NCBI RefSeq assembly: GCF_001186155.3 | Contig: NZ_CP016540.2 | Location: 868,001-932,000, forward strand | Reading direction: 5' to 3' | Origin: Planococcus versutus | GTDB taxonomy: Bacteria; Bacillota; Bacilli; Bacillales_A; Planococcaceae | DNA length: 64,000 bases | Shown here: one piece after another, positions 46,239 through 54,732 of the stretch | How the letters are laid out: every line of letters begins with the position of its first letter | Numbering within the stretch: position 1 is the first letter of the stretch | Made by a program: the position numbers and the translations under genes | The notes under the pieces: model-generated | Told to the model about the DNA's origin: nothing | What the model saw: the letters and a program-made list of their open reading frames with translations, nothing else | The model's database searches: none

Positions 46239-46735
46239 GTTGTTAGCACGGGGAGTGTTTGAATCGCTCAAACGATTATGAAGATCATGTTGAAAGAGAT
46301 GATCTAAACATGTATAACCGCTAGTGTTAAGATGAGTAATTTAGGAAAACGTGGTACTTGAAAATGTTTCAAAGAGAGAATAACAAAATGATTAAGAGAA
46401 AAGATGAAATAATTTTGACAGGAGTTCGAGGAAATAACATAACCTGTAACGATCTAGCGATAGGCAAAGAACCAATTTCCATTTTTACAGAGTGTCAGGA
46501 TCAAGAAAAGCACGGTGGTCTTTGCCACGTTAGCAACAGAAGGTAGAAAACAAACGACGTTAACTATCCTCTTTATATTCGTTACTTAATGCCACGATTA
46601 GAGCGAGTGAATGGGTAATTGAAATAGGTACAGCTGGAAGCAAAAAAAATGGATAGAGTGGATAAGCCCCTTTTTAGTTTTAGGTTTTAAAAGAATAGAA
46701 CCTAGGGTAAAGACAATGGAATACTTCTGAAGGAG
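46239..46735. other. Weakly coding or decayed stretch after the lactone oxidase
   Basis: The only frame of note is 46358-46546 (62 codons, rich in Lys/Asn) without a good ribosome site or a recognisable family. No terminator was found after the oxidase gene. The sequence may be a remnant; no function is proposed. Confidence 0.35.
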
Positions 46736-46747
46736 CGAACGAAGAAC

Positions 46748-46906
46748 ATGGAACAAATACCAGAGTCGAAATTTACAAATAAACGTGAAGGCATCATTCA
46801 AGGTTTAGTGGAAAAAAATATTTTTAAGATTAATGGTAGACAATTATATGAAACTTCCCTTTATGAATTGATGAAAACGTATACCGAAACAAATCAAGTC
46901 GGATGA
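46748..46906 (+). CDS. FbpA-like Fur-regulated basic protein family
   Basis: A 52-residue protein with CTGAAGGAGCGA as ribosome site 13 nt upstream of the ATG. The central part REGIIQGLVEKNIFKINGRQ and then LYETSLYELMKTY matches the small Fbp family of Bacillales (LIxKLxxxGxxKxxGxQLYELTLxELxxxY). B. subtilis FbpA assists the small RNA FsrA during iron sparing. No convincing Fur box was found here, and the protein is less basic than typical members, so the role is tentative. Confidence 0.6.
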   Translation: MEQIPESKFTNKREGIIQGLVEKNIFKINGRQLYETSLYELMKTYTETNQVG

Positions 46907-46920
46907 TTCCGGCTTTTTTT
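46896..46920 (+). terminator. Terminator of the FbpA-like gene
   Basis: AAGTCGG pairs with CCGGCTT and is followed by a T run; the stem overlaps the stop codon. Confidence 0.8.
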
Positions 46921-46950
46921 ATGAATAATTTTAAATATAGGAGAACAGGC

Positions 46951-47025
46951 ATGTATGACGAAAAACCGATCACTCGGAATAGACTTCAGCCATTTCTCAT
47001 AAATGCAAAAAAGGACAGCCCCTAA
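46951..47025 (+). CDS. Possible 24-residue peptide
   Basis: ATG 46951 is preceded by ATAGGAGAACAGGC, a good ribosome site. The frame (MYDEKPITRNRLQPFLINAK then KDSP) ends inside the left arm of the terminator at 47007-47061. It may be a genuine peptide or chance; no family is recognised. Confidence 0.25.
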   Translation: MYDEKPITRNRLQPFLINAKKDSP

Positions 47026-47061
47026 AGTCATGAAAAATGACTTTTAGGGCTGCCCTTTTTT
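47007..47061. terminator. Bidirectional terminator before the TetR stop
   Basis: A 25-nt arm AAAAAAGGACAGCCCCTAAA... pairs with its complement at 47037-47061 with one mismatch around a GAAAA loop. A-rich on the left and T-rich on the right, it ends the minus-strand tetR transcript and any transcript from the left. Confidence 0.93.
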
Positions 47062-47920
47062 ATTTCATAATAGCTACATGCTTCCATAATTGTTCAACTA
47101 GTACGGATAATTCAGATTCAATAATTTTATCATTTGCTAACGTAGTCAGGACACTTTCAATCAATGGTTTTCTTGGACGATCTGCGACGATTTCTGTTGA
47201 TAAAAAATAAACCAGTTGCTGTGTGCTTGGATAACGCTTTAGCTTTTCGGTATAAGCTTCAAACAAAGAAGAGAGCTTTTCGATACTGACAGCTTCAGCT
47301 GATGTTGGAGAAGGCAATTTTACATTCTTGAGAAAGCTATCTTTTGATGCGATTTGAAGAGTAACACTTGCTTGTAGACGACGAATGACAAAAGCAGACA
47401 GCTTTTCAGCAGGCAATTCTTCTGAAGAAGAAAGACGCCACAAATGAATCAATTGCTGCACATACCCATGAATAAAAGCGGCATTTTCTAACGCGTAAGG
47501 TGCAGCTTCTTTGCCGAAAACATCAATAATTCGTGAAGAAATCCATTCCATTTCCAATGTGTATTGTTTAACAGAAAAGGCTTTAAGGTCAGGATCTTGT
47601 GAATAAAAAATGCTTTCGTAAAGAGCAAAAAGATTTTTTTCGAGATTGAGTTTAATACGTATATACAATTGTTCAGCCAAAACCTCCGGATCATTCGTCA
47701 GCATGCCAAGTGCTGCTGCCAATCGCTGTTGACGAATTTCACTGCCGATCGATTCCATAATGGCCATAAGACACTCTGACTTAGAGCCGAAATAATTGTA
47801 AAAAGTTCCTTTTGATACTCCAGCTTCATCGAGTATATCTTGAATAGAAGAAGGGTTATAGCCTTTATTAATAAAAAGCATATAAGCCGCATTTAATATT
47901 TGTTGTTTTTTAGGATTCAT
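47060..47920 (-). CDS. TetR family transcriptional regulator
   Basis: A 286-residue regulator. The N-terminal HTH reads NKGYNPSSIQDILDEAGVSK then GTFYNYFGSK, a clear TetR signature; the long C-terminal ligand domain is unassigned. ATG at 47918-47920 follows AAAGGTGAGG; an in-frame GTG lies 9 nt upstream, inside that ribosome site. It is divergent from a DHA2 efflux gene 169 nt away and probably represses it and itself. Confidence 0.9.
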   Translation of the reverse strand: MNPKKQQILNAAYMLFINKGYNPSSIQDILDEAGVSKGTFYNYFGSKSECLMAIMESIGSEIRQQRLAAALGMLTNDPEVLAEQLYIRIKLNLEKNLFALYESIFYSQDPDLKAFSVKQYTLEMEWISSRIIDVFGKEAAPYALENAAFIHGYVQQLIHLWRLSSSEELPAEKLSAFVIRRLQASVTLQIASKDSFLKNVKLPSPTSAEAVSIEKLSSLFEAYTEKLKRYPSTQQLVYFLSTEIVADRPRKPLIESVLTTLANDKIIESELSVLVEQLWKHVAIMK

Positions 47921-47952
47921 ATACCTCACCTTTATACTGTTAGTCTATTTCT

Positions 47953-47981
47953 ATAATAAGCTTAAAATGCTTACAAATCAA
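47953..47981 (-). promoter_or_regulatory. tetR promoter
   Basis: Read on the minus strand: TTGATT, 17 nt, TATTAT. Confidence 0.65.
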
Positions 47982-48008
47982 TGTTTTGATATTTTTTAAA
48001 CGTAAGGC

Positions 48009-48037
48009 TTGAAAAAAGTATACAACCGGTATAGAAT
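48009..48037 (+). promoter_or_regulatory. MFS promoter with possible TetR operator
   Basis: TTGAAA, 17 nt, TAGAAT. The spacer contains GTATACAACCGGTATA, an imperfect inverted repeat that could be the operator; the assignment is inferred from position. Confidence 0.6.
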
Positions 48038-48088
48038 AGCTAAATGAAGAAATAGAAAAAGTGTAGCGTATATGGAGGAAACAAGAAT

Positions 48089-49558
48089 ATGACAGAACAG
48101 AAAAAAACGCCTTATGGCATTATAGCCATTTTATTCACCGGAGCATTCGTAGCCATTTTTAACCAGACCTTATTAAACATTGCATTGCCTGAAATAATGA
48201 TTGATTTAAATATTGAAGCGTCAACAGCACAATGGCTCGTAACCGGCTATATGTTGATAAATGGAATTTTGATTCCTGCGAGTGCGTATTTTATCCAACG
48301 CTATTCCAACCGCTCGATATTTATTGTAGCGATGTCTTTGTTTGCACTCGGAACCCTATTGGCGGCTATAGCGCCGGCATTTAGTGTTTTGTTAATTGGA
48401 AGAATGGTTCAAGCTTCTGGTGCAGCTTTGATGATGCCATTATTAATGAACGTCATGCTCGCTGCATTTCCTGTTGAAAAACGAGGATCTGCAATGGGTG
48501 TATTTGGTTTAGTAATGGTCGTTGCGCCGGCAATTGGTCCAACACTTTCGGGGTTTATCGTTGAGCATTATTCATGGCGTGTCCTTTTTTGGATCGTGTT
48601 ACCTGTAGCATTGGTCCCATTATTGCTAGGTATTTTTAAATTGAAAAACTTAACATTCCAAGATCGAAAAATTTCACTTGATAAAGCTTCACTTGCACTT
48701 TCAAGTTTAGGGTTCGGAGGAGTGCTATACGGGTTTAGTTCGGCTGGGACATTAGGCTGGAATAGTCTTACAGTGATAGTAACAATCACTGTCGGAATTG
48801 TATCATTAATTATTTTTGGTTTGCGTCAATTGAAATTGGATGAACCCCTATTGGAAATTCGGATTTATAAATACCCAATGTTCGCTTTGTCTTCTGCTAT
48901 TTCAATCGCGTTATCAATGTCTATGTTCTCGGCAATGATTTTAATGCCGATTTACATTCAGACCATTAAAGGGATTTCGCCAATTGATTCGGGATTGCTT
49001 ATGTTACCAGGAGCTTTAATCATGGGCTTCATGTCGCCTGTGACAGGTCGTTTATTTGATCGATTTGGTGCAAAAGTATTAGCAATACCTGGACTTTCAC
49101 TTGTTGTTATCACGACTTATATGTTCAGCCAATTAAGCTTGGATTCCAGTTACGTCAACATCATGTTGATTTACACGGTGCGGATGCTCGGAATTTCAAT
49201 GGTTATGATGCCTGTCATGACAAATGGGTTAAACACTTTGCCTATTAAAGCTTATCCACACGGAACCGCAATCAATAATACGTTGCAACAAGTAGCAGGT
49301 GCTGTAGGATCCGCGTTCTTGATAACTATCATGAACACGCGAACTTCTTCTGCTGCAAAAACATTAGCAGCAAACGGAACCACACCAGAAGATATTCAAC
49401 ACTTGGCGATGCTTGACGGCATTAACTTTGCATTTTTCGTTTCTACGTTTATTGCGCTCGTGTCGTTAATTTTGGCGTTCTTTATTAAGAAACCAGTAAG
49501 ACCGGTGACGGAAGCTGAAAAAGAAATTGTTTATAGACGAACAGAAGTCACCGAATAA
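48089..49558 (+). CDS. DHA2-family (14-helix) multidrug efflux MFS transporter
   Basis: A 489-residue membrane protein of the EmrB/QacA/LmrB type. Signatures are FNQTLLNIALPEIMIDL (motif D1), ASTAQWLVTGYMLINGILIP, GRMVQASGAALMMPLLMN and the motif C-like GLVMVVAPAIGPTLSGFI in helix 5, typical of antiporters. It likely exports drugs or toxic compounds by proton exchange. GGAGGAAACAAGA is the ribosome site. The divergent tetR gene supports drug-inducible control. Confidence 0.9.
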   Translation: MTEQKKTPYGIIAILFTGAFVAIFNQTLLNIALPEIMIDLNIEASTAQWLVTGYMLINGILIPASAYFIQRYSNRSIFIVAMSLFALGTLLAAIAPAFSVLLIGRMVQASGAALMMPLLMNVMLAAFPVEKRGSAMGVFGLVMVVAPAIGPTLSGFIVEHYSWRVLFWIVLPVALVPLLLGIFKLKNLTFQDRKISLDKASLALSSLGFGGVLYGFSSAGTLGWNSLTVIVTITVGIVSLIIFGLRQLKLDEPLLEIRIYKYPMFALSSAISIALSMSMFSAMILMPIYIQTIKGISPIDSGLLMLPGALIMGFMSPVTGRLFDRFGAKVLAIPGLSLVVITTYMFSQLSLDSSYVNIMLIYTVRMLGISMVMMPVMTNGLNTLPIKAYPHGTAINNTLQQVAGAVGSAFLITIMNTRTSSAAKTLAANGTTPEDIQHLAMLDGINFAFFVSTFIALVSLILAFFIKKPVRPVTEAEKEIVYRRTEVTE

Positions 49559-49564
49559 TAGAAT

Positions 49565-49595
49565 GGCCAGTCTGAATTTCAGGCTGGTTTTTTTA
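49565..49595 (+). terminator. Terminator of the MFS gene
   Basis: CCAGTCTGAA pairs with TTCAGGCTGG (one G-T pair), followed by TTTTTTT. Confidence 0.88.
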
Positions 49596-49733
49596 TGCGA
49601 AAAACGACTCTATTCGGTAGTGTTTTTTTCTGTTTCAAGCCTACGGAATACTGATAAATTTCGAGTTTTAAAAAAGACGGTGAAACCGCAAATATGGTAC
49701 ACTAAAAACATTGAAAAGAAGGTGGAATCGCAA

Positions 49734-50894
49734 ATGACTTTTATAAATGAACTAAGTCCGGTATGGAAAGAAAAATGGGAAAAGGCAGGATTTGAAACGG
49801 CTATGCCGATCCAAGATCAAATGATTCCTGAAATGTTGGCAGGTAATGATATCGTTGCCGAATCTCCTACAGGTTCTGGTAAGACTTTGGCATATGTTTT
49901 ACCGATACTTGAGCGAGTGAACCCAGAAAAACCGGCAATTCAAGCCATGATTGTTGCTCCTTCGCAAGAACTATCGATGCAAATCGTTAATGTTCTGCGT
50001 GATTGGACAGAAGGAACAGACGTAACCGTTACACAATTGATTGGTGGAGCAAACATGCAGCGTCAATTAGAAAAGCTTAAGAAAAAACCTACAATCGTAG
50101 TAGGTACACCAGGACGCTTAAATGAATTAGTCAAAACGAAAAAGCTGAAAATGCATGAAGTCCGTATATTAGTATTGGATGAAGGAGATCAGCTCATGGC
50201 ACGTGAGCACCGCAACATTATGAAAGACTTGATTGAAAAAACACAGCATGATCGTCAATTGGTTCTTGTATCCGCAACCATTACAGAAGAAATCGAACTC
50301 GTTGCAGAACGTTTAATGCAACATCCGACACGTCTTCAAGTAACTGCAAAAGATTTGCCGATGTTTGGCAAAGTGACGCATTCGTTCATTAAAGTGGATG
50401 AGCGCGATAAAACGGAACTTTTGCGTAGCATTTCGCATATTCCAGGCATGAAAGCTTTAGCGTTTGTTAATAACTTAGATCAATTGCTTATGAAAGAAAA
50501 TAAGTTAAAGTTCCGTGATGCTAAAATTGTGACATTGCACTCTGAAATGAAAAAAGATGAGCGTAAAAAAGCACTTGATGCTTTTCGTAAAGGCGAAGTA
50601 GCTGTTTTGATCGCGACAGAAGTGGCAGCACGTGGATTAGACATTGATTTAGTGACGCATGTTGTTCATGTAGATGTTCCGCAAACGATTGAGCAATATT
50701 TGCATCGTTCAGGAAGAACAGGAAGAGCTGGAGCAGATGGTGAAGTATTAACCTTACTAGCGTATGCAGACGAACGGCATTACAAAAAATTCACAAAAGA
50801 ATTGCCTTCTAAGCCTGTTCAAAAAATCGTCCACGGTGGAAAGCTGATTGAAGGATCTAGCAAAACCATTGCGGCAAAGGGGAATAAACGATGA
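49734..50894 (+). CDS. yfmL: DEAD-box RNA helicase (YfmL-like)
   Basis: A 386-residue short helicase with little beyond the two RecA domains. Motif Q region MPIQDQMIP, motif I SPTGSGKT, Ib TPGRL, motif II DEGD instead of DEAD, motif III SAT and motif VI HRSGRTGRAG are seen. Size and short C-terminus resemble B. subtilis YfmL, which helps 50S ribosome assembly; the RNA target here is inferred. ATG 49734 follows AAGGTGGAATCGCAA. It overlaps the next gene by 4 nt. Confidence 0.85.
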   Translation: MTFINELSPVWKEKWEKAGFETAMPIQDQMIPEMLAGNDIVAESPTGSGKTLAYVLPILERVNPEKPAIQAMIVAPSQELSMQIVNVLRDWTEGTDVTVTQLIGGANMQRQLEKLKKKPTIVVGTPGRLNELVKTKKLKMHEVRILVLDEGDQLMAREHRNIMKDLIEKTQHDRQLVLVSATITEEIELVAERLMQHPTRLQVTAKDLPMFGKVTHSFIKVDERDKTELLRSISHIPGMKALAFVNNLDQLLMKENKLKFRDAKIVTLHSEMKKDERKKALDAFRKGEVAVLIATEVAARGLDIDLVTHVVHVDVPQTIEQYLHRSGRTGRAGADGEVLTLLAYADERHYKKFTKELPSKPVQKIVHGGKLIEGSSKTIAAKGNKR

Positions 50895-52120
50895 ACTTTC
50901 AAGAAAAGCTGGAGCAATATGCTGAACTAACGGTTTATGTGGGATTAAATGTTCAAAAAGGACAGGTTGTTGTTATTAATACAACAACCGATACACTAGA
51001 ATTTACACGACTTGTTGTAAAAAAAGCGTACGAGGCTGGAGCCAAACGTGTTCAAGTTAATTACGAAGATCCGGTACTAACACGGACTCATTTTGAGTTA
51101 GCACCAGAAGATGCTTTTGAAGAGTTTCCTGAATGGTCTGTGGTTCAGCGTGATGAAGTGATCAACACAGGCGGGAGTTTCCTTTGGATTGATGCAGAAG
51201 ATCCAGACTTGTTAACAGGCATTCCAGCAAAGCGGTTAGCTAATTGGCAAAAAACGGCTGGGAAAGCATTAGTGCGTTATCGTCAGGCAGTTGGATCTGA
51301 TAAAGTAGCTTGGTCGATTGTAGCGATTCCTTCACCAAAGTGGGCACAAAAAGTATTTCCAGATTTACCAGCTGAGCAACAAATGGCATCTTTATGGCAA
51401 GCTATTTTCAAAACGGTACGTATTGGTGAAGGAAATGCTGTAGAAGCATGGAACAACCACATTGCGTTATTAGAACGACGTGCGACTCAATTAAACGACA
51501 AACGTTATGTGAAATTGCAATACAGCTCACCTGGAACAGAGCTAACGATTGAACTTCCAAACAAGCATATTTGGATGACAGGTGCGTCAAAAACACCTCA
51601 AGGCAATGCGTTTATCGCGAACATGCCAACGGAAGAAGTTTATACAGTTCCTTTAAAGCATGGAGTAGATGGCACAGTTCGGAATACTAAGCCTCTAGTT
51701 TATCAAGGCAATGTCATTGATGGCTTTACGCTGACTTTTGCAAAAGGCAAAATTGTTGACGCGATAGCGGAAACGGGACAAGAACTTCTTAATGAACTGA
51801 TTACAGCAGATGAAGGAGCAACTTTTCTAGGTGAAGTGGCATTAGTGCCTCATCACTCTCCGATTTCTGATTCCAATATTTTATTTTACAATACGCTGTT
51901 TGACGAAAATGCGTCAAATCATTTAGCTATAGGTGATTCGTATCCAACTTGTTACGAAGGAGCACGCGATTTGGAACACAATCAATTAACGGCGCTTGGC
52001 TTGAATACATCTCTAGTTCATGAAGATTTTATGATTGGCAGTGAACACATGGATATTGACGGCATTACAGCTGATGGTTCAAAAGAGCCCATCTTCCGCA
52101 AAGGGAATTGGGCATTCTAA
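50891..52120 (+). CDS. ampS: M29 family aminopeptidase (AmpS type)
   Basis: A 409-residue cytoplasmic metallopeptidase. It begins NFQEKLEQYAELTVYVGLNV and shows FIANMPTEEVYTVP, GEVALVPHHSPISDSNILFY, FDENASNHLAIGDSYPTC and VHEDFMIGSEHMDIDG, with the glutamate and histidine metal ligands of the family. It starts at the helicase stop (ATGA). A second, similar copy lies on the minus strand at 62343-63575. Confidence 0.92.
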   Translation: MNFQEKLEQYAELTVYVGLNVQKGQVVVINTTTDTLEFTRLVVKKAYEAGAKRVQVNYEDPVLTRTHFELAPEDAFEEFPEWSVVQRDEVINTGGSFLWIDAEDPDLLTGIPAKRLANWQKTAGKALVRYRQAVGSDKVAWSIVAIPSPKWAQKVFPDLPAEQQMASLWQAIFKTVRIGEGNAVEAWNNHIALLERRATQLNDKRYVKLQYSSPGTELTIELPNKHIWMTGASKTPQGNAFIANMPTEEVYTVPLKHGVDGTVRNTKPLVYQGNVIDGFTLTFAKGKIVDAIAETGQELLNELITADEGATFLGEVALVPHHSPISDSNILFYNTLFDENASNHLAIGDSYPTCYEGARDLEHNQLTALGLNTSLVHEDFMIGSEHMDIDGITADGSKEPIFRKGNWAF

Positions 52121-52132
52121 GAGGTGATAAAA

Positions 52133-53047
52133 ATGAAGAAGATTTGGATTGCGGCACTGACTGGGTTTTTGCTGTTTAGTGGTTCAATGGCTGCTCAAGC
52201 TTCAGTGAGGATTCCGGCAGCTTACGTAGCCATTGGTGATTCACTAGCAGCGGGTCAAACACCTAAACGCCAAATAGATACAGGATATGCTGATTTAATT
52301 GCTCAAGAACTGATGCGTAATCAACCTGTTGCGTTTTACTCAAAAAACTTGGCGTTTCCAGGTTTCACTACCGAAGACGTTTTAGAGAGTATTCAAAGTG
52401 ATGAAGCCAAAGAAGTATTGGCGTCAGCCAATATAATCACTATCTCGGCAGGGGCGAATGACTTACTGCGTCTCGTTCAAAATGATCCGAAACAAGGCTC
52501 GCTGACGTTTCAACAACGTCAAGTAGACTTTGCTCTCAATAAAGCACGAGAAAATATGGATTTGATTTTGGCTAAACTTAAAGAAAACTCACCAGATGCT
52601 ACCGTTTATGTAATCGGTTATTATTTTGCTTATCCACACGTTCGTGATAACCAAAAAACAGGGACTGCTAAACAGTTAGATCTTTTGAATAAAATTCTTA
52701 AACAGTCAGCTGAAAAAGTAGGCGCTGTTTTTGTATCGGTAGATCAATCGTTTGGCACGGATGCTGTAGACAAAGTTCCCAATCCAGCAGATGTCCATCC
52801 CAACTTAAATGGGTATCAAGCAATGGCAAATGCATTTTTTAGTGAATATCAAGATGCGTGGACGATACAGGATAATGAATTGCCATCGCTAAATCCATTG
52901 TCTTTTGAAGAAATTATAGCAGCACAAGATCAAGAAGACCCAAAAAAACCAGAAGATGACAAGAAAGCTGAAGAAACAGCAGCTCGATCTTCTGATCAAA
53001 GCTTAAACGGTTATTTAGCATTGAGACAAGCCATCCCTATTAGCTGA
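52133..53047 (+). CDS. Secreted SGNH/GDSL hydrolase
   Basis: A 304-residue exported protein. The signal peptide (MKKIWIAALTGFLLFSGSMA) has a likely cut after AQA. SGNH blocks are visible: AIGDSLAAGQ with the catalytic serine, GFTTEDVL, ITISAGANDLL and DVHPNLNGY with Asp-x-x-His. The last 50 residues are charged and Lys/Glu rich, with no anchor. It probably acts as an esterase or lipase-like enzyme on wall or lipid substrates. GAGGTGATAAAA precedes ATG 52133. Confidence 0.85.
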   Translation: MKKIWIAALTGFLLFSGSMAAQASVRIPAAYVAIGDSLAAGQTPKRQIDTGYADLIAQELMRNQPVAFYSKNLAFPGFTTEDVLESIQSDEAKEVLASANIITISAGANDLLRLVQNDPKQGSLTFQQRQVDFALNKARENMDLILAKLKENSPDATVYVIGYYFAYPHVRDNQKTGTAKQLDLLNKILKQSAEKVGAVFVSVDQSFGTDAVDKVPNPADVHPNLNGYQAMANAFFSEYQDAWTIQDNELPSLNPLSFEEIIAAQDQEDPKKPEDDKKAEETAARSSDQSLNGYLALRQAIPIS

Positions 53048-53066
53048 TGGAAATTTTCACAACAAA

Positions 53067-53104
53067 GAAACGTTCGAGCATCATTGATGCTCGAACGTTT
53101 TTAT
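53067..53104. terminator. Bidirectional terminator
   Basis: AAACGTTCGAGCATCA and TGATGCTCGAACGTTT form a near-perfect palindrome (53068-53100) with A-rich and T-rich ends. It separates the SGNH gene from the converging 48-residue gene. Confidence 0.93.
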
Positions 53105-53105
53105 T

Positions 53106-53252
53106 TTAGCGCTTTTTTCCACGTGTCGTGGATTGTTGAGAAGGTGTTTGTTGATTCTTATCTTGTTTTCTATTTTTTAATACTTTGCGAATAATTGGGT
53201 ACGCGATAGGTCCATATTTTATAGCAGATTTTAATATTCTTCCAATTTTCAT
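53106..53252 (-). CDS. Small basic protein of 48 residues
   Basis: The minus-strand start follows AATGGAGAGATTTGA. The peptide begins MKIGRILKSAIKYGPIAYPI and continues IRKVLKNRKQDKNQ, then a polar, Gln/Ser/Thr-rich tail ending RGKKR. The first half is amphipathic and cationic. An extended -10 (TGG-TATACT on the minus strand) sits about 45 nt upstream, and the terminator palindrome lies right after the stop. No family is recognised, but codon usage, ribosome site and compact layout support a real gene. Confidence 0.7.
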   Translation of the reverse strand: MKIGRILKSAIKYGPIAYPIIRKVLKNRKQDKNQQTPSQQSTTRGKKR

Positions 53253-53295
53253 TCAAATCTCTCCATTCTTATGTTTGTTGCTCTTTAGTTTCCCA

Positions 53296-53304
53296 AGTAT
53301 ACCA
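53296..53304 (-). promoter_or_regulatory. Extended -10 promoter of the small basic protein gene
   Basis: On the minus strand TGG-TATACT; no clear -35. Confidence 0.5.
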
Positions 53305-53314
53305 GAATCCAAAC

Positions 53315-54391
53315 TTATTCTGTAGATTGTGCGTGAGCAAGCAAGATGTTTTTGTATGCGTGAACACTTGAAATCAATACATACTCAGCGTTACCATGCC
53401 AATCTTCTCCGCTTGGTCCAAATTCGATTGCACCTTCGCCACCTGTTACGGCTGCGTAATAACGTGTATCGGCAGCACCATGTTGGCCAAACAAAATCGC
53501 TTTTTCATCAGTTATTGTTAAAATCGCTTTTTGTAAGCTTTGAATATATGGGTTTTCTTTTGTTGTGGTCAGTGCAGGTGTAGATCCTGACGCTTTGTAT
53601 TCCATATCGATGTCTAAATTTTTCGCTAGATCAACCAGCTGACGAACAATTTCTTCTTTGTCTTGTCCTGGCATAAAACGGATATCATACGACATTTCGC
53701 AAATTTCTGGAACGACGTTATAGCGATCTCCTGCTTTAATAATCGGTAAGTTTACAGAAGGTTGGTCGTAGTATTCCGTAGATTCTTTTCGGAAAGGCAA
53801 GTTGGTGATTGCTTGATGAAATGTCATCGCAGACTCTATCGCATTGATGCCTTCCCAAGGTCGACTGCCGTGAGCGGGTTGTCCTTTAAATGTCATATCC
53901 ATTCGTAAAATACCTTTAGATTGCAAGCCAACTTTTAATCCCGTAGGCTCTCCGCAAATAACGAAATCACCGTGGAATCCTTGTTCGACTAGCCATTTTG
54001 AAGTGTTGCGTCCACCAATTTCTTCATCCGTTACAATATGTAATTGTACGTTACGAGTTAGTTTAGCACTGTTGAGCTTAACAAATGCTTGCATCATTGC
54101 TGCGACGCCTGCTTTCATATCAGCAGATCCTCGACCGTAAAGGCGTCCTTGTTGTTCAAAAGGAACAAACTGCTCTTCATGTCCTGGAACGACATCGACA
54201 TGACCATTCCAAATAATCGTCTCGGTTCCTTGCCCTTTAACTGCTGTCAGCATTAAATACCCTTTGTTGTCGTGAACAGTGACATTTTCTCCTTTTTCTG
54301 TTAACCAATTGGCGCAATAGCGAAGCGCTTTATTGGCTCCTTCTTTTGTGTCACTTTGTATTTTGATTAGTTCTTTTAACAATTCAATCAT
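53315..54391 (-). CDS. M20 family metallopeptidase (ArgE/DapE type)
   Basis: A 358-residue zinc peptidase or deacylase. Metal and catalytic motifs are WNGHVDVVPG (His, then the Asp), GRGSADMKAG, VTDEEIGG (catalytic and bridging glutamates), and ICGEPT. A dimerisation insertion begins GQPAHGSRPWEGINAI. The exact substrate (acetylornithine, succinyl-diaminopimelate or dipeptides) is not resolved. The start codon has no ribosome site at normal distance; see the hairpin at 54398-54421. Confidence 0.9.
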   Translation of the reverse strand: MIELLKELIKIQSDTKEGANKALRYCANWLTEKGENVTVHDNKGYLMLTAVKGQGTETIIWNGHVDVVPGHEEQFVPFEQQGRLYGRGSADMKAGVAAMMQAFVKLNSAKLTRNVQLHIVTDEEIGGRNTSKWLVEQGFHGDFVICGEPTGLKVGLQSKGILRMDMTFKGQPAHGSRPWEGINAIESAMTFHQAITNLPFRKESTEYYDQPSVNLPIIKAGDRYNVVPEICEMSYDIRFMPGQDKEEIVRQLVDLAKNLDIDMEYKASGSTPALTTTKENPYIQSLQKAILTITDEKAILFGQHGAADTRYYAAVTGGEGAIEFGPSGEDWHGNAEYVLISSVHAYKNILLAHAQSTE

Positions 54392-54397
54392 GTCCGT

Positions 54398-54433
54398 GGC
54401 AAGCCTTGAGTTCTGCTTGCCTTCACCACCTTT
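54398..54433 (-). promoter_or_regulatory. Hairpin between ribosome site and start of the M20 gene
   Basis: On the minus strand the order is AAAGGTGG (54426-54433), hairpin GGCAAGC/GCTTGCC (54398-54421), then ATG at 54391. The gap between ribosome site and ATG is 34 nt, but only 10 nt if the hairpin folds, which is close to normal spacing. Folding could therefore bring the ribosome site into range. Confidence 0.55.
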
Positions 54434-54486
54434 CGACTGTCGTAGCTATTCTTTTCTTTACCCTATGAGTGTATCTTAAAACAGTC

Positions 54487-54515
54487 TTGCAATAAAGAAG
54501 AGGCTTGTGTACAAT
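54487..54515 (+). promoter_or_regulatory. thiT promoter
   Basis: TTGCAA, 17 nt, TACAAT. Confidence 0.85.
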
Positions 54516-54542
54516 ACAAGAGAAAGTCAAATAATTGTATAC

Positions 54543-54625
54543 ACCACAAGGGGAGCTTTAGCTGAGAGTGAACATTCGTTCTTACCCTTTGAACCTGTAA
54601 GTTAGTACTTGCGCAGGGATGTGGA
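54543..54625 (+). promoter_or_regulatory. TPP riboswitch (THI element)
   Basis: The conserved segments GGGGAGC...GCTGAGAGTGAAC, ACCCTTTGAACCTG and GTACTTGCGCAGGGATGTGG are present, with P1 closed by CCACA and TGTGG. It is followed by a terminator and thiT, so thiamine pyrophosphate should turn expression off. Confidence 0.97.
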
Positions 54626-54642
54626 TAGAAACCGGCCCCTAC

Positions 54643-54677
54643 AACGATGCCAGGCTCTGTCCTGATGTCGTTTTTTA
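54643..54677 (+). terminator. TPP riboswitch terminator
   Basis: AACGATGCCAGG pairs with CCTGATGTCGTT (one mismatch, two G-T pairs) across CTCTGT, then TTTT. Confidence 0.85.
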
Positions 54678-54732
54678 TATGGTTTTATTCACGGCCCTTC
54701 TGGTGATGTGCACTACACATAAGGAGGAAGTC

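Noticed and set aside
46358-46546. 62-codon frame after the lactone oxidase gene
   Set aside because: No good ribosome site and no recognisable family; kept only as a note on the stretch 46239-46735.
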